DNA of 64,000 nucleotides from the NCBI GenBank assembly GCA_032622095.1, contig CP136067.1, forward strand, positions 129,739,030 through 129,803,029, written 5' to 3'. Numbering within the stretch: the first letter of the stretch is position 1; the number at the start of each line of letters is the position of its first letter. Below, piece after piece: positions 11,141-26,100 of the stretch. The position numbers and the translations under genes are program-made. Source of the DNA: Siphonodentalium dalli. Lineage: Eukaryota; Mollusca; Scaphopoda; Gadilida; Siphonodentaliidae. The notes beneath the pieces are model-generated. The model worked only from the letters and a program-made list of their open reading frames with translations, did no database searches and was not told where the DNA came from.

Positions 11141-14100
11141 CTGAAAAAGGAAAGAGAAGAGTTCTGCCTTCAGTAAGAAACAAAATAATCGGCAAACAAT
11201 ATTTTTTATAAATATGTAAAATATATATCTCCTGGAAGTATCTTGCCTGCTGAACTATATGGTATATTCCTATTCTCAGAAGAAAGGGTTAAAAACCCAG
11301 TTAAAAACGGTACGAAAATTCTATGGTACGTTTATTCATGGTCCATGGTAATCCCAATATATGGCTAAATGTGCCCATCTTAATACTCTATGTATCATGT
11401 GATCTCCACTTTGATAAAACCGGAACACCAAGGTTAAATCGATCCTTTTTCTTTCTACTCTCGTAGAGATAAGTAGTGAACTAAGTGAACTAACGTTAAT
11501 TAGCTGGATTTTGAACTGACAGCAGGTAGAATGGGTCCATTAAAATAAAATTTGGTGTATTTGAATGCGATTGTTGATGGCGCCAATAATTTTATCTTGG
11601 CCTTCCACAGTGCAACAGAACATTTTGATTGGATGATCTGGTAGTTCCGAGTGTTTGTCTATAAACAAATGGTTCTGTAACATTTTTGATGTTTGTTTAC
11701 ATAACAAAGCATACAAACGTGACAATAACATGCAATGTATGCGGTATTTTGATTGGTATAAGAACAATATCTGTCTATTACATATTATTCTTTCTGTTTA
11801 TGGCAGTTTTAACAAATTTGACTGTTTTAACAGCTATACCCACCGCGAAGTCCACCCGTATCTTTAACCTGACATCAATGTATACTCACCCTCTTAGTTC
11901 TAAAAATGGGAGTGGGCTTATCTACGAGGACCAACCCATGATAATTTTGGGAGAAAAAACATAGACTGGGCTTATCTTCAGGAATGGGCTTACTGATGTG
12001 TGTAACAATAGTTAACCCAGGGTTTCCACTACTACGGCAGGCCGGCCATCCAGCAGCCTCATTCCCACTCCCAACCTTGACTTAATATTGTGATAGTTAC
12101 AGTTATGCCCTGTGCCAATGCATTCTCTTATATATGCGAGTCGACCATATATAAGAGAATGCATTGGCCTAAACAAAATTTTTTTTTAACACTTTTTACC
12201 ATTTTTTTTACCATTCTTTAACAATTTTATAATTTTTAATGTGTTAAGTCAATGCATTCTCTTATATATGCGAGGCGACCTATGGTCGACACGCATATAT
12301 AAGAGAATGCATTGGCACAGGGCCATTCTGTTGGGTAAAGGGTTAACCCAGGGTTTCCGCTACTACGGCAGGCCGGCCATCCAGCAGCCTCATTCCCACT
12401 CCCAACCTTGACTTAATATTGGTCACAAAATAGCCACAGACCTAGCTCAGCCCCCTTTTTACACAGGACGAGCGATCACCGAAACTGATGATTAACAGAT
12501 TGCAAGGAATCATGCACTTGGTGCCTGAATAAGACATGATCAGTAGCGCGGACCACATGCACAGTTGTCTATGCCATCCTGGGTAACGCATTGTCTGCGA
12601 ATGTTTAGTAGTAATCAGCCTCTCGCAATTTAATTTACCATTTATCTATAAGTCCCAACTTTCTGACCCACTATTTTCCCTCAAAATGTGCATTATACAT
12701 GTACATTGGTAAGTCAATATGGGGCTGAATTCGGAGCTGCAACCATGAACACAAGTGAGTTTTGGCAGTTGCTGCGACAAACAGTGCAGACATTTTACCT
12801 CAAAACAAGGTCTGTATCAAAGACATGTTTAATTAAAAATAAAACAGTTAAAATATTAATAGTTATTATCAGTGTATTTATTCCCTATCCAATTAGTTAA
12901 TACAAAATTATCCATTATACGAATCAAGAACGAGGTCATCTCCTTCTGAGGAATGGCTTTTGATTTTACATCAAATTGTTTTGATTGGTACTGTGAACAA
13001 AATACGAAAAAAGCATGCAGAACATGAGTGTAGCACATGACATGAGCTCAGCTCACGACGTAACACTGGTTACTGCCAGAGCACACTTGACACTGAGTGT
13101 GACAATGTGTCTTTTGTCAACAGCGGTAGTTCCTTTGATGTTGGCTTTTAATACTGCTACTGCTATAAAAGTCGTTGTATCCATTGTATGTGGTGGTGCT
13201 TACATGCTTTTAGTTCATTAACTTGAGATCAAAGAAAGACGATCTGTTGTAATTTGGTTTCTATATGAAGCATCAATGTTCCTGCTTGTTGTCTCAAGTG
13301 CAAGGAAATGGCTACTTTCCAGTGATAAACATCCAAATTTTCCCTGACAGGGCGCCGGGTATGTGCTTCCCAAACAAGCCTTGAAATAGTGTGCCTGTCA
13401 TTTGCAGAATGAGGTCCCCAGAGGGTGAATTTAGTGATGCTACCCCGCATAGCGGGCTAGCATCACCAAATTCACCCTCTGGGAACCTCATTCTGCTTAC
13501 ACCTCAGCAGAATGAATTTCCCAGAGGGTGAATTTGGTGATGCTAGCCCAATATGCGGGATAGCATCACTAAATTCACCCTCTGGGGACCTCATTCTGCA
13601 AATGACAGACACACTATTTCAAGGCTTGTTCCCAAATAAGGCCACATTCCCCCAACCCCTAACAGAAACCCTGGTTAACATACCCCTTTGCCTTGATAAG
13701 AAGACGACCGATTCTGCTGAGGTGCAGCTGGTGGTTGAACAGGTGGTGGTGCAGGCTGCTGCTGTGGTGGAGGACCTCCGGGAACTGAAAGATAAATAAA
13801 GACAATAAGAACAGAACAGAAATTGACTGGACTACTAAGAAAGCATACCAGTATAAATAAGACAGAACGACACGAGCATGTTAATGTGTTTGCGACAGTC
13901 ATTTACATCGTGTGACATCAACCTCGTCCGATTATATGTGTGGCTTCGCTTGAAAAATACCACCCAAGACGGCAGAACGGTGTGTTATTCAGGAACAAAA
14001 AGACGAATGACTCTAGAACGGAAAACCTGAATAAAACGATTGAACACTCCTCTGAATGGCCTCATGGATTGTTCAATTGTTTTGTTCAGGTTTTCTGTTC

Positions 14101-17100
14101 TGGAGTTATTTATTTTTGTTTATCAGGAAATATTAGTTTTCTGTCTGTCCAAGCAGATATCTAAGCAACAGGTTGTCGGATCTCAATAAAATTTGGTACA
14201 GTGGGTATTAATTTTCTATGGTGGATATTATAAGTTACGGGATGCTTAGTGGTCAGATATGGTGTCATGTGAGGCGAAGTGAGATCAATATTAGGCGAGG
14301 CCATAGGCTGAGCCTAATATTGATCTCGCTGAGTCTCACATAACAACATATCCGACCACTAAGCGTCCCGTAACGTATTTATTATGTCAGTGGACAAAAT
14401 CCAGCATATCCCTTTAATTAATCGTCGCTGTAATTTATTGTAATGTGGTAAGATGAATGTGTCGTCTATGGCCATTAAGTTATGTAACGTCACAGTGACG
14501 CGTCATGGGGGTTGAACGTCAACACATTGAGTCAATGACTAATTACCAGAATTAGGACAACTTGTTGAGTTTGTTGGTTAATTTATGAGTCTTTAGAATT
14601 CCTCAAATAAATCGCATGCAGGTTTTGGTACATGGTCTTTAAATTCACAGTAAAGGATTTCCGACAGATATCCACTTTCTAGGTGCCAAAATACACCAAA
14701 AATATTCCCGAGGCAACTGAGTTTCTGAAAAAACAAGATGGCAGATAAGCACCTAATATTGATTTCATATTAGGTCATCGACCTAATATGGGTTCATATA
14801 CCGTCACTATATATCGACGCTGATTGGCTAATTGCAAGAGCTGACATAATAAATAAATATATTCAGTGTGAGTATGTGTTAAAATAATTGTACTGTGCAT
14901 ATGATTTCTACTGCGGGTCAAATTTGTTTTACTGGGAGATATAAATGTAGGTTAATATTATGGGTTGAAACTTCATAATGTAGGTATAATTTTCTTCTGT
15001 ACCTATAATTTTTTAACTCAGAGTACAAGCCTGGATTTATTGTGTCTGACATTTGGAGAATAAGGTCCCTAGAGGGTGAATTTAGTGATGCTACCCTAGC
15101 GACCTAGCATCACCAAATTCACCCTCTGTGGACCTCATTCTGCTTAGACCTTCAATCTAATCCTATGTCTCCTATAACAGTTGAGGCCTAAGCAGAATGA
15201 GGTTCCCAGAAGGTGAATTTGGTGATGATAGTGTCACTAAAATCACCCTTTGGGGACCTCATTCAGAAAATGTCAGACACACTATATCCAGGCTAGTATA
15301 TAGTTTTCCAATGTGAATATAATCGTTCAATGTTGATATTTAGCTCACTGCTATGGGTATATAACTTCGTAATGTGGATATTTAGCTCACTGCTATGGGC
15401 ATATAGCTTCGTAATGTGGGTATTTAGCTCACTGCTATGGGCATATAGCTTCGTAATGTGGGTATTTAAATTTCTTATGTGTGTGCATGGTGCGTGTAAA
15501 GTTTTACTTAGGGTGTGAATTATGAGTTAAATGCTAAGTGACAGGTGAGTTTTTTTTGTGAATGGGAATTGTTTTACTTGCTTAAGGTGATTTTTTTGTG
15601 AATGGGAATTGTTTTACTTGCTTTAGGTGATTTTTTTATGGGTGGGAATTGTTTTACTTGCTTTTCAGTTCGTCGTCGTCATCATCCTCTGTTATAATCA
15701 TGAAATAATGAAGTTCAGGATATCAACAAGTCTTATTGAAAAATACAAAGAATTCTGCTTTTTTATTTTTTCTCCTCTGAATACGACTATAGTTTACAGA
15801 AGGGTCCGATGAAGCTTCGAGATTCAATTCGATTCATAATTTTCGTTTATATTACGAATATTGGATACACCATTTATTTCCTCATTTCATGTCGTGTAAT
15901 TTGAGCAGAATTAAGCAAATAAGCGCATATTGCTGTGTAAGACTCCAGTCAATACCCTAACACGTGGCAATAAACAAACTTCACTAGTTTCTGTTAAGTT
16001 AATGGAAGAGCAATAACTCTATTACGCCACTGCGATGACTGCATTAACTCAGTTTGCAAAGAATTCTTTTGTTCTTTCACCACAATGCTTGCTCCTGCAT
16101 TTCTCCAGTTCCGATTGAAGTCCATCTAGTATCGAAGCTATCCATTTCCACAAACTGTACGAAACAGTATGATTAGTACATTATATTTTTGTTTCAGAAC
16201 ATTCTTCAGAAGGTCAGCCTTCAGAGACAAAAATATAACATGCTTTGTATTGTAATCGTACAATTTGCACCTAACATTAAATTTAATTAATTCAGCAATT
16301 GTGAAACTGCATATCTAATATACCTAATACTTATCCCGATCAGGACTGAAGAGTTCGACCGGTACAGCAGTACGAGAATTCCAATGTACATACATTCGTA
16401 AAAATATGCTGGATAAAACGTGCCTAGTATTCGTTGTCGGAAAACTTCTCTCGGTAGGCTGCAACAACCAATTGCTCAAAACTTATTGCTATAATTTGAA
16501 TAGGTGACGATTCGATTAAGATTTGATTCGATGTGAAATCATGGACCTGTTTTGATTCGAGCCGTAAATGCCCGATTCGTCGTAGTCTAGTTTTCAGGGA
16601 CAGGAACCTAGATCATTGATGAATCTAAACCAGATTCTCATATTATAAGTCGACAGGACCAAACTGCGGCAAAAATAGACAGACCAAACCTAAATTCAAA
16701 CTGTAGTTTCATATGAATAATCCATAAAACAAATTTGAAAACAATCAGATAACTAAAACAAAAACTAAAGCGAACACCCGGAAACCAAATTTATCAGCAA
16801 ATTCTAAGTTAACAATGACTATAAATCAGGCAAAAATGGGCGAACCAAACCTAAATTCAAACTTCATCTGTATTTTCATATGAGTAATCCAGATAATAAA
16901 TTTGTAAACAATAAGATAAAAATCACCTGGAAACCAATATAATCGGCAAATTGCAAAACAACGAATGTCGATCGGAAAAACTCAGAATAATATCAATTTT
17001 GTTTGTGTTTGGGGTATATAATAAATATAGAGCCCACTCATGTTAGTTTTGGTTTAAAGACCAACTTAATTTTCAAGTCACCAATTATTTTTTGTATAAT

Positions 17101-20100
17101 GCCTTGAAAAACAGTTTTAATAACAATCTATGCCATAAAATATGATTCAATTCATCACCATTTGAAACATATGTGTCTCAGAAGATGCCCATATAGAAAT
17201 AGAAAACAGCTGAAATCATAGAATGATTTCCCCCCATATGGCTCCCAGAATGCAACGAAATTCAAACTAAATGTGTTTTTGATGGAAGGGGAATAACTCT
17301 ATATCTTATGATCTAGAATTTTTCCCTTTCCATTGAAAATAATGAAACTTGAGCACTGAACACCAAATCGGTATCTCAAAACGAGAGGCCGATCACGATC
17401 GGCAGATGTTAACCCATCCCTTGGCGATAAAAATTTAATATGATCGGATAAATGAGAGTTTTGGTGTTGAATTATAGAGTATACTGTTATGTACTATTAT
17501 AGACAAATGTACATAACACAAATTATTGGAATTTATGGGTCACTGGCATTTATATAAGAGAATGCACTGGTACAGGATCTGTAATGCTAAACCGCCACAG
17601 CCAGCAAGTCCGTGGGTTAAATGTGTAGGTGTGCCCTGGACATGGAATACTTGGGTTAAGAGAGTCCAATTTAAGTTTACAATAATAATGTGTCCTAGTA
17701 TACAGATAAGCAACCTCACCACTGACCCATTAATATCAATTATATAGCACAGCTGTCAAAAAATCACAGGAATTGTTTATGTTGAACACTGACCTCTATT
17801 AAACCAATAACAATTATAATGATATCAGACCATCTGAAGATATAACTCTGCAGCACACAGATGTCCAAGTCTACTGTTAATATCATGTGATGTTTATTGT
17901 TGAATCTTTATTTTAAATTAGATACCACAGGCTTCTTTATCAGATTATTTGCACATTGGCATAAGAAAAATCAGAAAATAATATAGCTTTATCTGAAAGT
18001 TTATCAATAGCTACTAGTAAGTAGTCCAAATGCAATTGGTGAATTGGATTTAATGTTGCTCCAAACAGATTTACCAGTACATAACACAAGATTTTGGACC
18101 GATTTAATCAAATTTGGTGTGGTGATTCGGGGTACCCTTGGCAGAGTTATAATGGTTATAATTGTTTTTAATTATTTAAAAAAATTAAAGGGACACATTG
18201 GAAATCTTTTTATCAACTTGTATCATAATCATCAATATCTAAATGAAAACAAATGACAATGTCAATGACATTTTTTTTATTATTATTATAAAAGTTAAAA
18301 AAAAAAGGAAATTTAAATCGATTTTTTTCTTCAATTTATTTTTCGAAAAAGGGTCATAACTCCTTTAAAATAAATCGGATCAAACCCATATTCGAACTAG
18401 ATCTGTATTTTGGGCTGTGAAACTCACATACCAAATTTGGTTCCAATCAGAAAACATATTCACAGTTTATTACACTGAATAAGTTGATAATACAATGTTT
18501 TGGAGCTTCCTCTTTCAAATGGTATATATAATATGGCATATGTTTTATATAAAATTATCTGGCGGTTCGAAAATTAAGTATGCCTTTAACGGAGATTACA
18601 GCGCTTGCGTGGATTACTGTGGAAGGATACCCCTTGAGCCTTCGGTTCTTAGGGTATCTTTTTGCCATTCGCTCTCATGCGATAATCATTAACCCAAAAC
18701 AACACAGTGCGATTCTATATATGATCATGTTCTCTCCGTCTGTGGCTGTAAGAAATTAAACTTTCACATCAATAGGTTATAAATAGTGAACCAAAATAAG
18801 TCAAATTTAGGTCAAGCATGCAAACTTTGGGTGTATTCTCTGGAAAAGAGAGCAAAGTCAGCAGATGATACATGTACATTCGGAGATGGTTAACCCTTCC
18901 ATGATGGGAGCTGTGCTGGTGCATAATCAAAGATCCTGTGCCAGTGCATTCTCTTATATATATGTGATTCTAACACAGGGAGCCTCATATATACAAGAGA
19001 ATGCACTGGCTTGCAAGGTCAAGGTAAATCTTGTTAGGCCAATGCATTCTCTTATATATGCGAGGCTCCCTATGGGAGACTCGCATATATAAGAGAATGC
19101 ATTGGTACAATATTTTCATCATAAATGGGTTAACTTAAATTCCTTTGGCAGAAGATGAACATGCTTAAACGAGGAGAAGGGTAGAGGGAAACGATGTTTA
19201 ATAAATTGCTGCTCGGTGTAGCGTACCTGTAATATAATGAAAAGAATTATATATTACAAAATAATGTACTTTAACCCTTTCTATACTAAATGGATTCTCC
19301 CAGTCAGTTAAAAAGTATACTACATTGGAATGATCTGTTATTCATTTGGAGGGATGTTAAGGTGATAAAACCAGATGACAGATAAATAAAATCGTAGAAG
19401 CAGGCTTATTTATTGAGGGAAATGTTTAGATAATAAGTTCAACCTATGGTCGTTTTGTTTAACTTATAATCTGAACATTTCATATTTCCAGCACCAGTCA
19501 TACTTCATTTCGGGTACTAGTCTGTGGTTTCTATATTTAGCGTGGGGTTTTCCAGCCAAAATGGCAAAAAACGATCGCCCCAGACTCAAATTTCCTTTGT
19601 GGGTTGAGAACAATAACCGCACTAAAAACTTCATGACAGAATGGAGAATCAAAGCAGCAGTTTGGTTGACAATTTTCGCAAGCTACTCGTTAAAATTGCT
19701 GCAAATTAGAACTCTTGTGTTTGACTTGCCATGCGTGTTGTCGTGACAATGTGCATTCAGACATTTGTGTTGATAAAATAATCGGAGAACAAAATCACAC
19801 AGTTTCGCAATATAGTTCTTTGGTTCTAGTGGGACGAAATTACATATTTTGTCCGATATTTTGTGTGCTTAATAAGGGCAGAATGTTGCTAAGTTCGCTT
19901 AGTATATATCTTAATGTCACGGAAGTCCACCAAATGTGGGTAAAATGCCACCAATTCATCAAGGGAGGTAAACCCTGCATGGAGTTTGATAAATCCCTTC
20001 CGATTGTTATATACTCACGTTTAATTCCTACTCGCTGTGGCTCGAAGTGATGTTGTGGTGGTGGTTGTTGTTGTTGTTGCTGTGGGGGCGGCTGATACCC

Positions 20101-23100
20101 TTGTTTTTGCTGCGGATACCCCTGTGATGGTGGTCGGTTCGGGTCCTCGATAGAGCCATACCTGTCATTCAGTGGATCGTAGTCAGCAATGGATCCTACC
20201 CGTCGTGACTGGGGCTTATCAACTGGAGATGAAAAAAAAAATAATCTCAAAACTTGTCATGGGATTTATAGATGGGGTATCTCTTCTCTCAACCCTTTCT
20301 ATACTAAATGGATTCTTTCACCTATTTATAAAATATTGGAGTGGTCGATTATTCATTTGAAGAGGGTGTTCAGGAAAAATAAGCAGTATAGGACAGTATG
20401 ACGAAAAGATAATATGAAAGCCTGTAGCCCGTGCTAATGGATTGAATTTTTAAATCTAAGATGGCCACTGGCGGCCATGTTTTTTTTCCGTATGACCCCA
20501 AAATGAATCATTCCGGTACAAATGTTGATGTCAACAGCTATGACAAATTTCATAATGATCCGATCAAAGGTACGTCCTGTAGCCTCTATTGTTGACGCCG
20601 CCCGTACACACGCACACACGGACGACGGACGACAAAGCCATGGCAATAGCTCAAACTTTACAAAGTAAAGTTGAGCTAACAAACTTTACAAAGTAAAGTT
20701 GAACTAAAAAGTGCAGAAGTATTCATATTCTTGGTGTGAAATGTTCAGGTACAAGCCTTGAAATAGGGTGTCTGTCATTTGCAGAATGAGATCCCCAGAG
20801 GGAGAATTTAGTGATGCTAGTATCATGCTACCCCGCATAGCAGGCTAGCATCACCAAATTCACCCTCTGGGGACCTCATTCTGCTTACACCTCAGCAGAA
20901 TGAGGTGTAAAGGGTTGAGAGAAGAGATACCCCACCTTAGTGATGCTACCCCCGCATTCACCCTCAGCAGAATGAGGTTCCCAGAGGGTGAATTTGGCGA
21001 TGCTAGCCTGCAATGCAGGGTAGCATCACTAAATTCACCCTCTGGGGACCTCATTCTGCAAATGACAGACACCCTATTTCAAGGCTTGTTCAGGTAATAA
21101 TTTGTGTCGTTTATTGAATTTATTATCTGAACATTTACTAAGATGAGCAGTAGCATTCTCTTATATATGCGAATCTCCAACAGGGAGCCTCACATATATG
21201 AGATTACATTGGCCTAACAATATTTACCTTAACCTTGTAAGCCAGTGCATTCTCTTATATATATGCGAGAATGCACTGGCACAGGACCTTTAATTCTGCA
21301 CCAGCGCAGCTCCCATCATGAAAGGGTTAAATACTTGACGGGCAGAGGGCTTTTTGCCTATGATCAGTGTTCACGCTAGCGGTAGCCATTTTAGCCATTG
21401 GCGAAAATCAATTGTAAATGGCGAAGAAAAAAATGACCAAACGGCGAAAAAAATGGCTAAATTAATTTCCTCCCAAATGTGTCCATCTGGACATTGTGGC
21501 GACTATAAACACACCAGCAGTCATCTGTCTAGCAACATCACGCGCAGCTGACATCCGTACAACAAAAGGGTTGCCACCTCGTGTGTGTTATATACACGAC
21601 CCGATGTGCTTTGGGCAATTAGTAATAGGTGTACATTGGTGTTGATTTCATGCAGTTTCAATGGCAGACGCTTGGTGTTGTAATACTAAACGCAACTTTT
21701 GAGTGGGGGATAAGCGAAAGATGCTTAATCAGTTTAAGTGAAGGAGGTTTCTATTGCGAGTCAAGTTTTCAAAATGAATTTCTTTCATTTGCAGTTTGAT
21801 CAGTATTAATTAATTCCAACTTTTTACAAAACCGATCGATCTTTTCAACAAGCCGCGATTAAAATTATCCTAATTGCGTAGTCACCAGGGTATACTGACT
21901 ATTTTCCCGTGAATTGAACAAATATGCACCAGATACACATAGGCATAGATAAAACTATGCACAAACTCGCGAATAAATAAAACTTGCATATTTCCGCTAT
22001 ATGTTAATACACCGCAATTTGGTTTTATTTCCGATAGTCTATAAAAACTTTCATTGTATGTGGAATCTATTGGCAGGATGTTATTGTTATTTACATGTAC
22101 TCTTGTTGCTCATATTACATTCTTTTTGTTTTCTTTTCTCAATAAAATGTAATATACGTTCAATTTATCTCAAAATTTGTTTCGAAACAATTGGCTAAAT
22201 TAAATTCAAAGTGGCTGAAATTTTTTTATATTTGGCTAAAATAATGGCTAAAGGAATTTCTGGGCCAGCGGGAACACTTCCCATGATATAATTCACTAAC
22301 GTGCATATAATACCTCAAGTATGGAATATGTTGCAAACAGGATAGCAATTAGCATTGTCACTTACTCAAATAGTAATACCCTGATACTGATCTGGGAGTC
22401 AAGGTACAGTAATGCTCTAATTAATCGACTCCATAACCACAGCAGAATTATGGGTAATTTTTCAGGATTTATGTCGGAAATATGGCTTGTTGCCATTCAT
22501 CGGAAAGCTCTCGCCGAGAGCTTTCCGATGAATGGCAACAAGCCATATTTCCGACTAAATCCTGAAAAGTTACCCATAATTCTGCTGTGGTTAAGGAGTC
22601 GATTAACTAGGGCATTGCGGTATAGTCAGACTTGTTTACTTTCCTGATTTAGGCGGGAATCTCCCGAAATCCAGCCTCATCTCCTGCACTCCCGATCAGG
22701 AAACAGTTTTTCCCGAATTCAGTAAAATTGAAAGACAAATATATCCTCAACACATGCAGCAAACTGATATACAATAGCAGTTATGACTGTCAATGTGATA
22801 AATTGCACATGCTTTTGTCAGGAATGCTTCGGTGTCAAAGACAATATCTTCATTGATGTACGGCAGTTATTTTATTGTTCACGTTTTGTTATGCTATACT
22901 TTGGCATAATTTGGTAATAATTTGAGTTAGTAAAACTAAAAAGATTTCAGTTATTAAATATCTCCCGAATTTGAGCCAGTTCTCCCAAATTTGATAGATC
23001 AATCTCCCAAAATTGGCACTCCAGATGTAAAGATGTCTGGGTATAGTTCATGTACCAGGTACGAAGAGTCACACTTTCTGCTCAACATGCAGTGAGCTGG

Positions 23101-26100
23101 ATTTAAGAAATGTTAGTAAGATACATGTATTTTGATGATATGTGGAAGGAGACTAACTAAGACACAAAAAAGATATACAATACTCAAGGTTTCTAACACT
23201 GTTGATATGTATCATGCTGTTATAGTTGTACATGGTTCTTTGTGTATTCCAGTATATTTTAAAGTGATGTGAAACACTCCTGTACGGTGATCAAATAGAA
23301 CTTGAGAATAATCTTGCTCAAAGTAGTTATTTGTTAGAATATTAATCCAAATTGACGATACATACCGTCATTCTTATATATTAATTAAATGCAATGACTC
23401 CCAATGGCGAAATCATTTGTGTTAGATTGTCGCCAATAGTTGCGCCCCGAATCGAGATGTAATTATTTACAATTTGGCGTAGTTCAGGCGATGTTTTCTA
23501 TGGAGCGGTATGGACGATTTCTTTGAAATTTTCACCGATGTTAGTAGAATGTTACATTCCCTAGGTTGGCATAGCGTCTTGAGCACTAACTTATCAATTT
23601 CACGCACCCGAACAAGTCAATAATATGTCTTTAACACTCAAATTAATTATTTTGTTATATACAGTATTAATGCTCTAAATAATCGACTCCTTAACCACAG
23701 CAGAATTATGGGTAATATTTCAGGATTTAGTCTGAAATATGGCTTGTTGCCATTCATCGAAAGCTCTCAGTGATAGCTTTCCGATGAATGGCAACGAGCC
23801 ATATTTCCAACTAAATCCTGAAAAATTACCCATAATTCTGCTGTGGTTAAGGAGTCGATTATTTAGGGCATTACTGTATTTTCCATTCATAATATCAAGA
23901 GATGATCTAAAAAATGGCTAGATTCAGAAATAGTCTCCCTTCAAGTCAAGTAGATGGAAAAGTCCCAATTCAGAAACTTTGAATATACATACTAGTAAGC
24001 CTTGAAACAGTGTGCCTGTCATTTGCAGAATGAGGTCCCCAGAGGGTGAATTTAGTGATGCTACCCCGCATAGCGGGCTAGCATCACCAAATTCACCCTC
24101 TGGGGACCTCATTCTGCTTACACTGCAAATGACAGACACACTATTTCAAGGCTTGAAGGCCCTTCCACACTGCATTTGCAGCGTGTATTGCGCTATACAA
24201 GCGGCAAATGTGTCTTTGGCATTTTCTGCAGCGATGGCAGTTACTCCTAAGTTTCCGTTGAACTCAGGGTTTTTTGTTACTAGCGCATTTTTGTTTAAAA
24301 TGACTGTATGGTGAAGCGATAGACAATCACAGTCCAAAACTGACCTAGACCGAAAACTGCCATGCTTCCAGTGTTTTCGTTCAATACAGTAATTTCATAG
24401 GGCAGAATTACAGAACAACCACAGACTGAAATGCGAGGTGCTGGTGGATCTGCAGCAACAGATTAGGACACAGATGTAATCCTGCGGCAGTGTTTTCTGT
24501 GATTTGCCCGCTCACACGCTGTGTGCAAGCACTCCTGTGTGTTCTAATTCAACAAAGAGTGCATTCCGCGCGGCATGAAACGCCACAAACTCCATGTGGA
24601 AGGGCCTCAACCAAATGTGATTTTATTTTATTTTATTCAATTCTTCTGTAAAAAGGAAAAGAAAATTATGCTGGATAAGAAATGGGTTAAAAGCAGAATA
24701 CCTACGTGAATCATTTCTAAGTTCCTGCACAAACTACAATAATGCCCTAAATAATCGACTCCTTAACCACAGCAGAATTATGGGTAATTTTTCAGGATTT
24801 AGTCGGAAATATGGCTTGTTGCCATTCATCGGAAATCTCTTAATGAGAGCTTTCCGATGAATGCCAACAAGCCATATTTCCAACTAAATCCTGAAAAATT
24901 ACCCATAATTCTGCTGTGGTTAAGGAGTCGATTATTTAGGGCATTACTGTACATGTACACAACTGACACAATGTTTCAGGATAGCATATGATAAATTATT
25001 ACGCTGATGATTTACAGTGAAATAATCAATTATGAAGCACTGGATGGGCAACAAAACATGCAAGACTGGATATAGTGTGTCTGACATTTGAAGAACGAGG
25101 TCCCCAGAGGCTAGCATCACCAACAGTGGCAACTTCACCATCTGGGGACCTCATTCTACTTAGTCCTCATCTTCTGGAAAGTATCTATAGTCTCAAATTA
25201 AACATTGTTTTTAGTTACCATTTCCCTTCTGGGAAGTTTCAATAGCCCCTAATTTTCAGTAGATAAATTGCATAATCGAGGTGTATAATGGTTGAACATC
25301 ACCATCTTCAACTTCTATCTAATCATGGGTCTCCCAATGCAGATGAGGCCTAAGCAGAATAAGGACCCCAGAGGGTGAATTTGGCGATGCTACCACGCAC
25401 AGCGAGCTATCATCACCAAATTCATAATCTGGGGACCTCATTCTGCAAATGTCACACACACGATATCCCGACTTGAAAACATGGTTTCTGATTTATCTCC
25501 ACAAAAAAAAAACCTACACTTAGTCTGGGAAAGCATTGTAAAGTACATAATAATAGTAAACACCCTCATGCATTACTAATGGAATAAAGAATGGCCAAAA
25601 CCTTCATGCATTACTAATGGAGGATCATTCATAGTAAGTAACCAGGAAGAGATCCAACAACTTCACACTTCAGACTTGACGCTATGGCTACATTCTTGTC
25701 GTGAAAGCATCACGTAATATTCTGCTGCAAATTTAAAGACATTTGGAGATAATGTCTATAGTTGTGGAGGGTGATGCGATGCGCTTAACGATTTTCCCCT
25801 ACGATGTGACACGCATCGTTATGCAATCATAAGTTGATGAACCTGATAATACTCACTCCAGAATAATGATTGATGGACAGCTCTACATAGTAAATATGTG
25901 TACATTGAAGCTAATTTTTCTATATCTATTTGTTATCTATTTGTTAGTGTGTGATAAATATCAGCTCTATTGAAACAAACAGTTTTACAGTCTGATTGTC
26001 CCCAAACTAGTTGGTTGAAAGGTTGGAAATTCTCAGTGTTCAGTACATGGCCCATGAAAAAATAAACAAATACATCACTATAGTTACTATAAAGTCTGTG

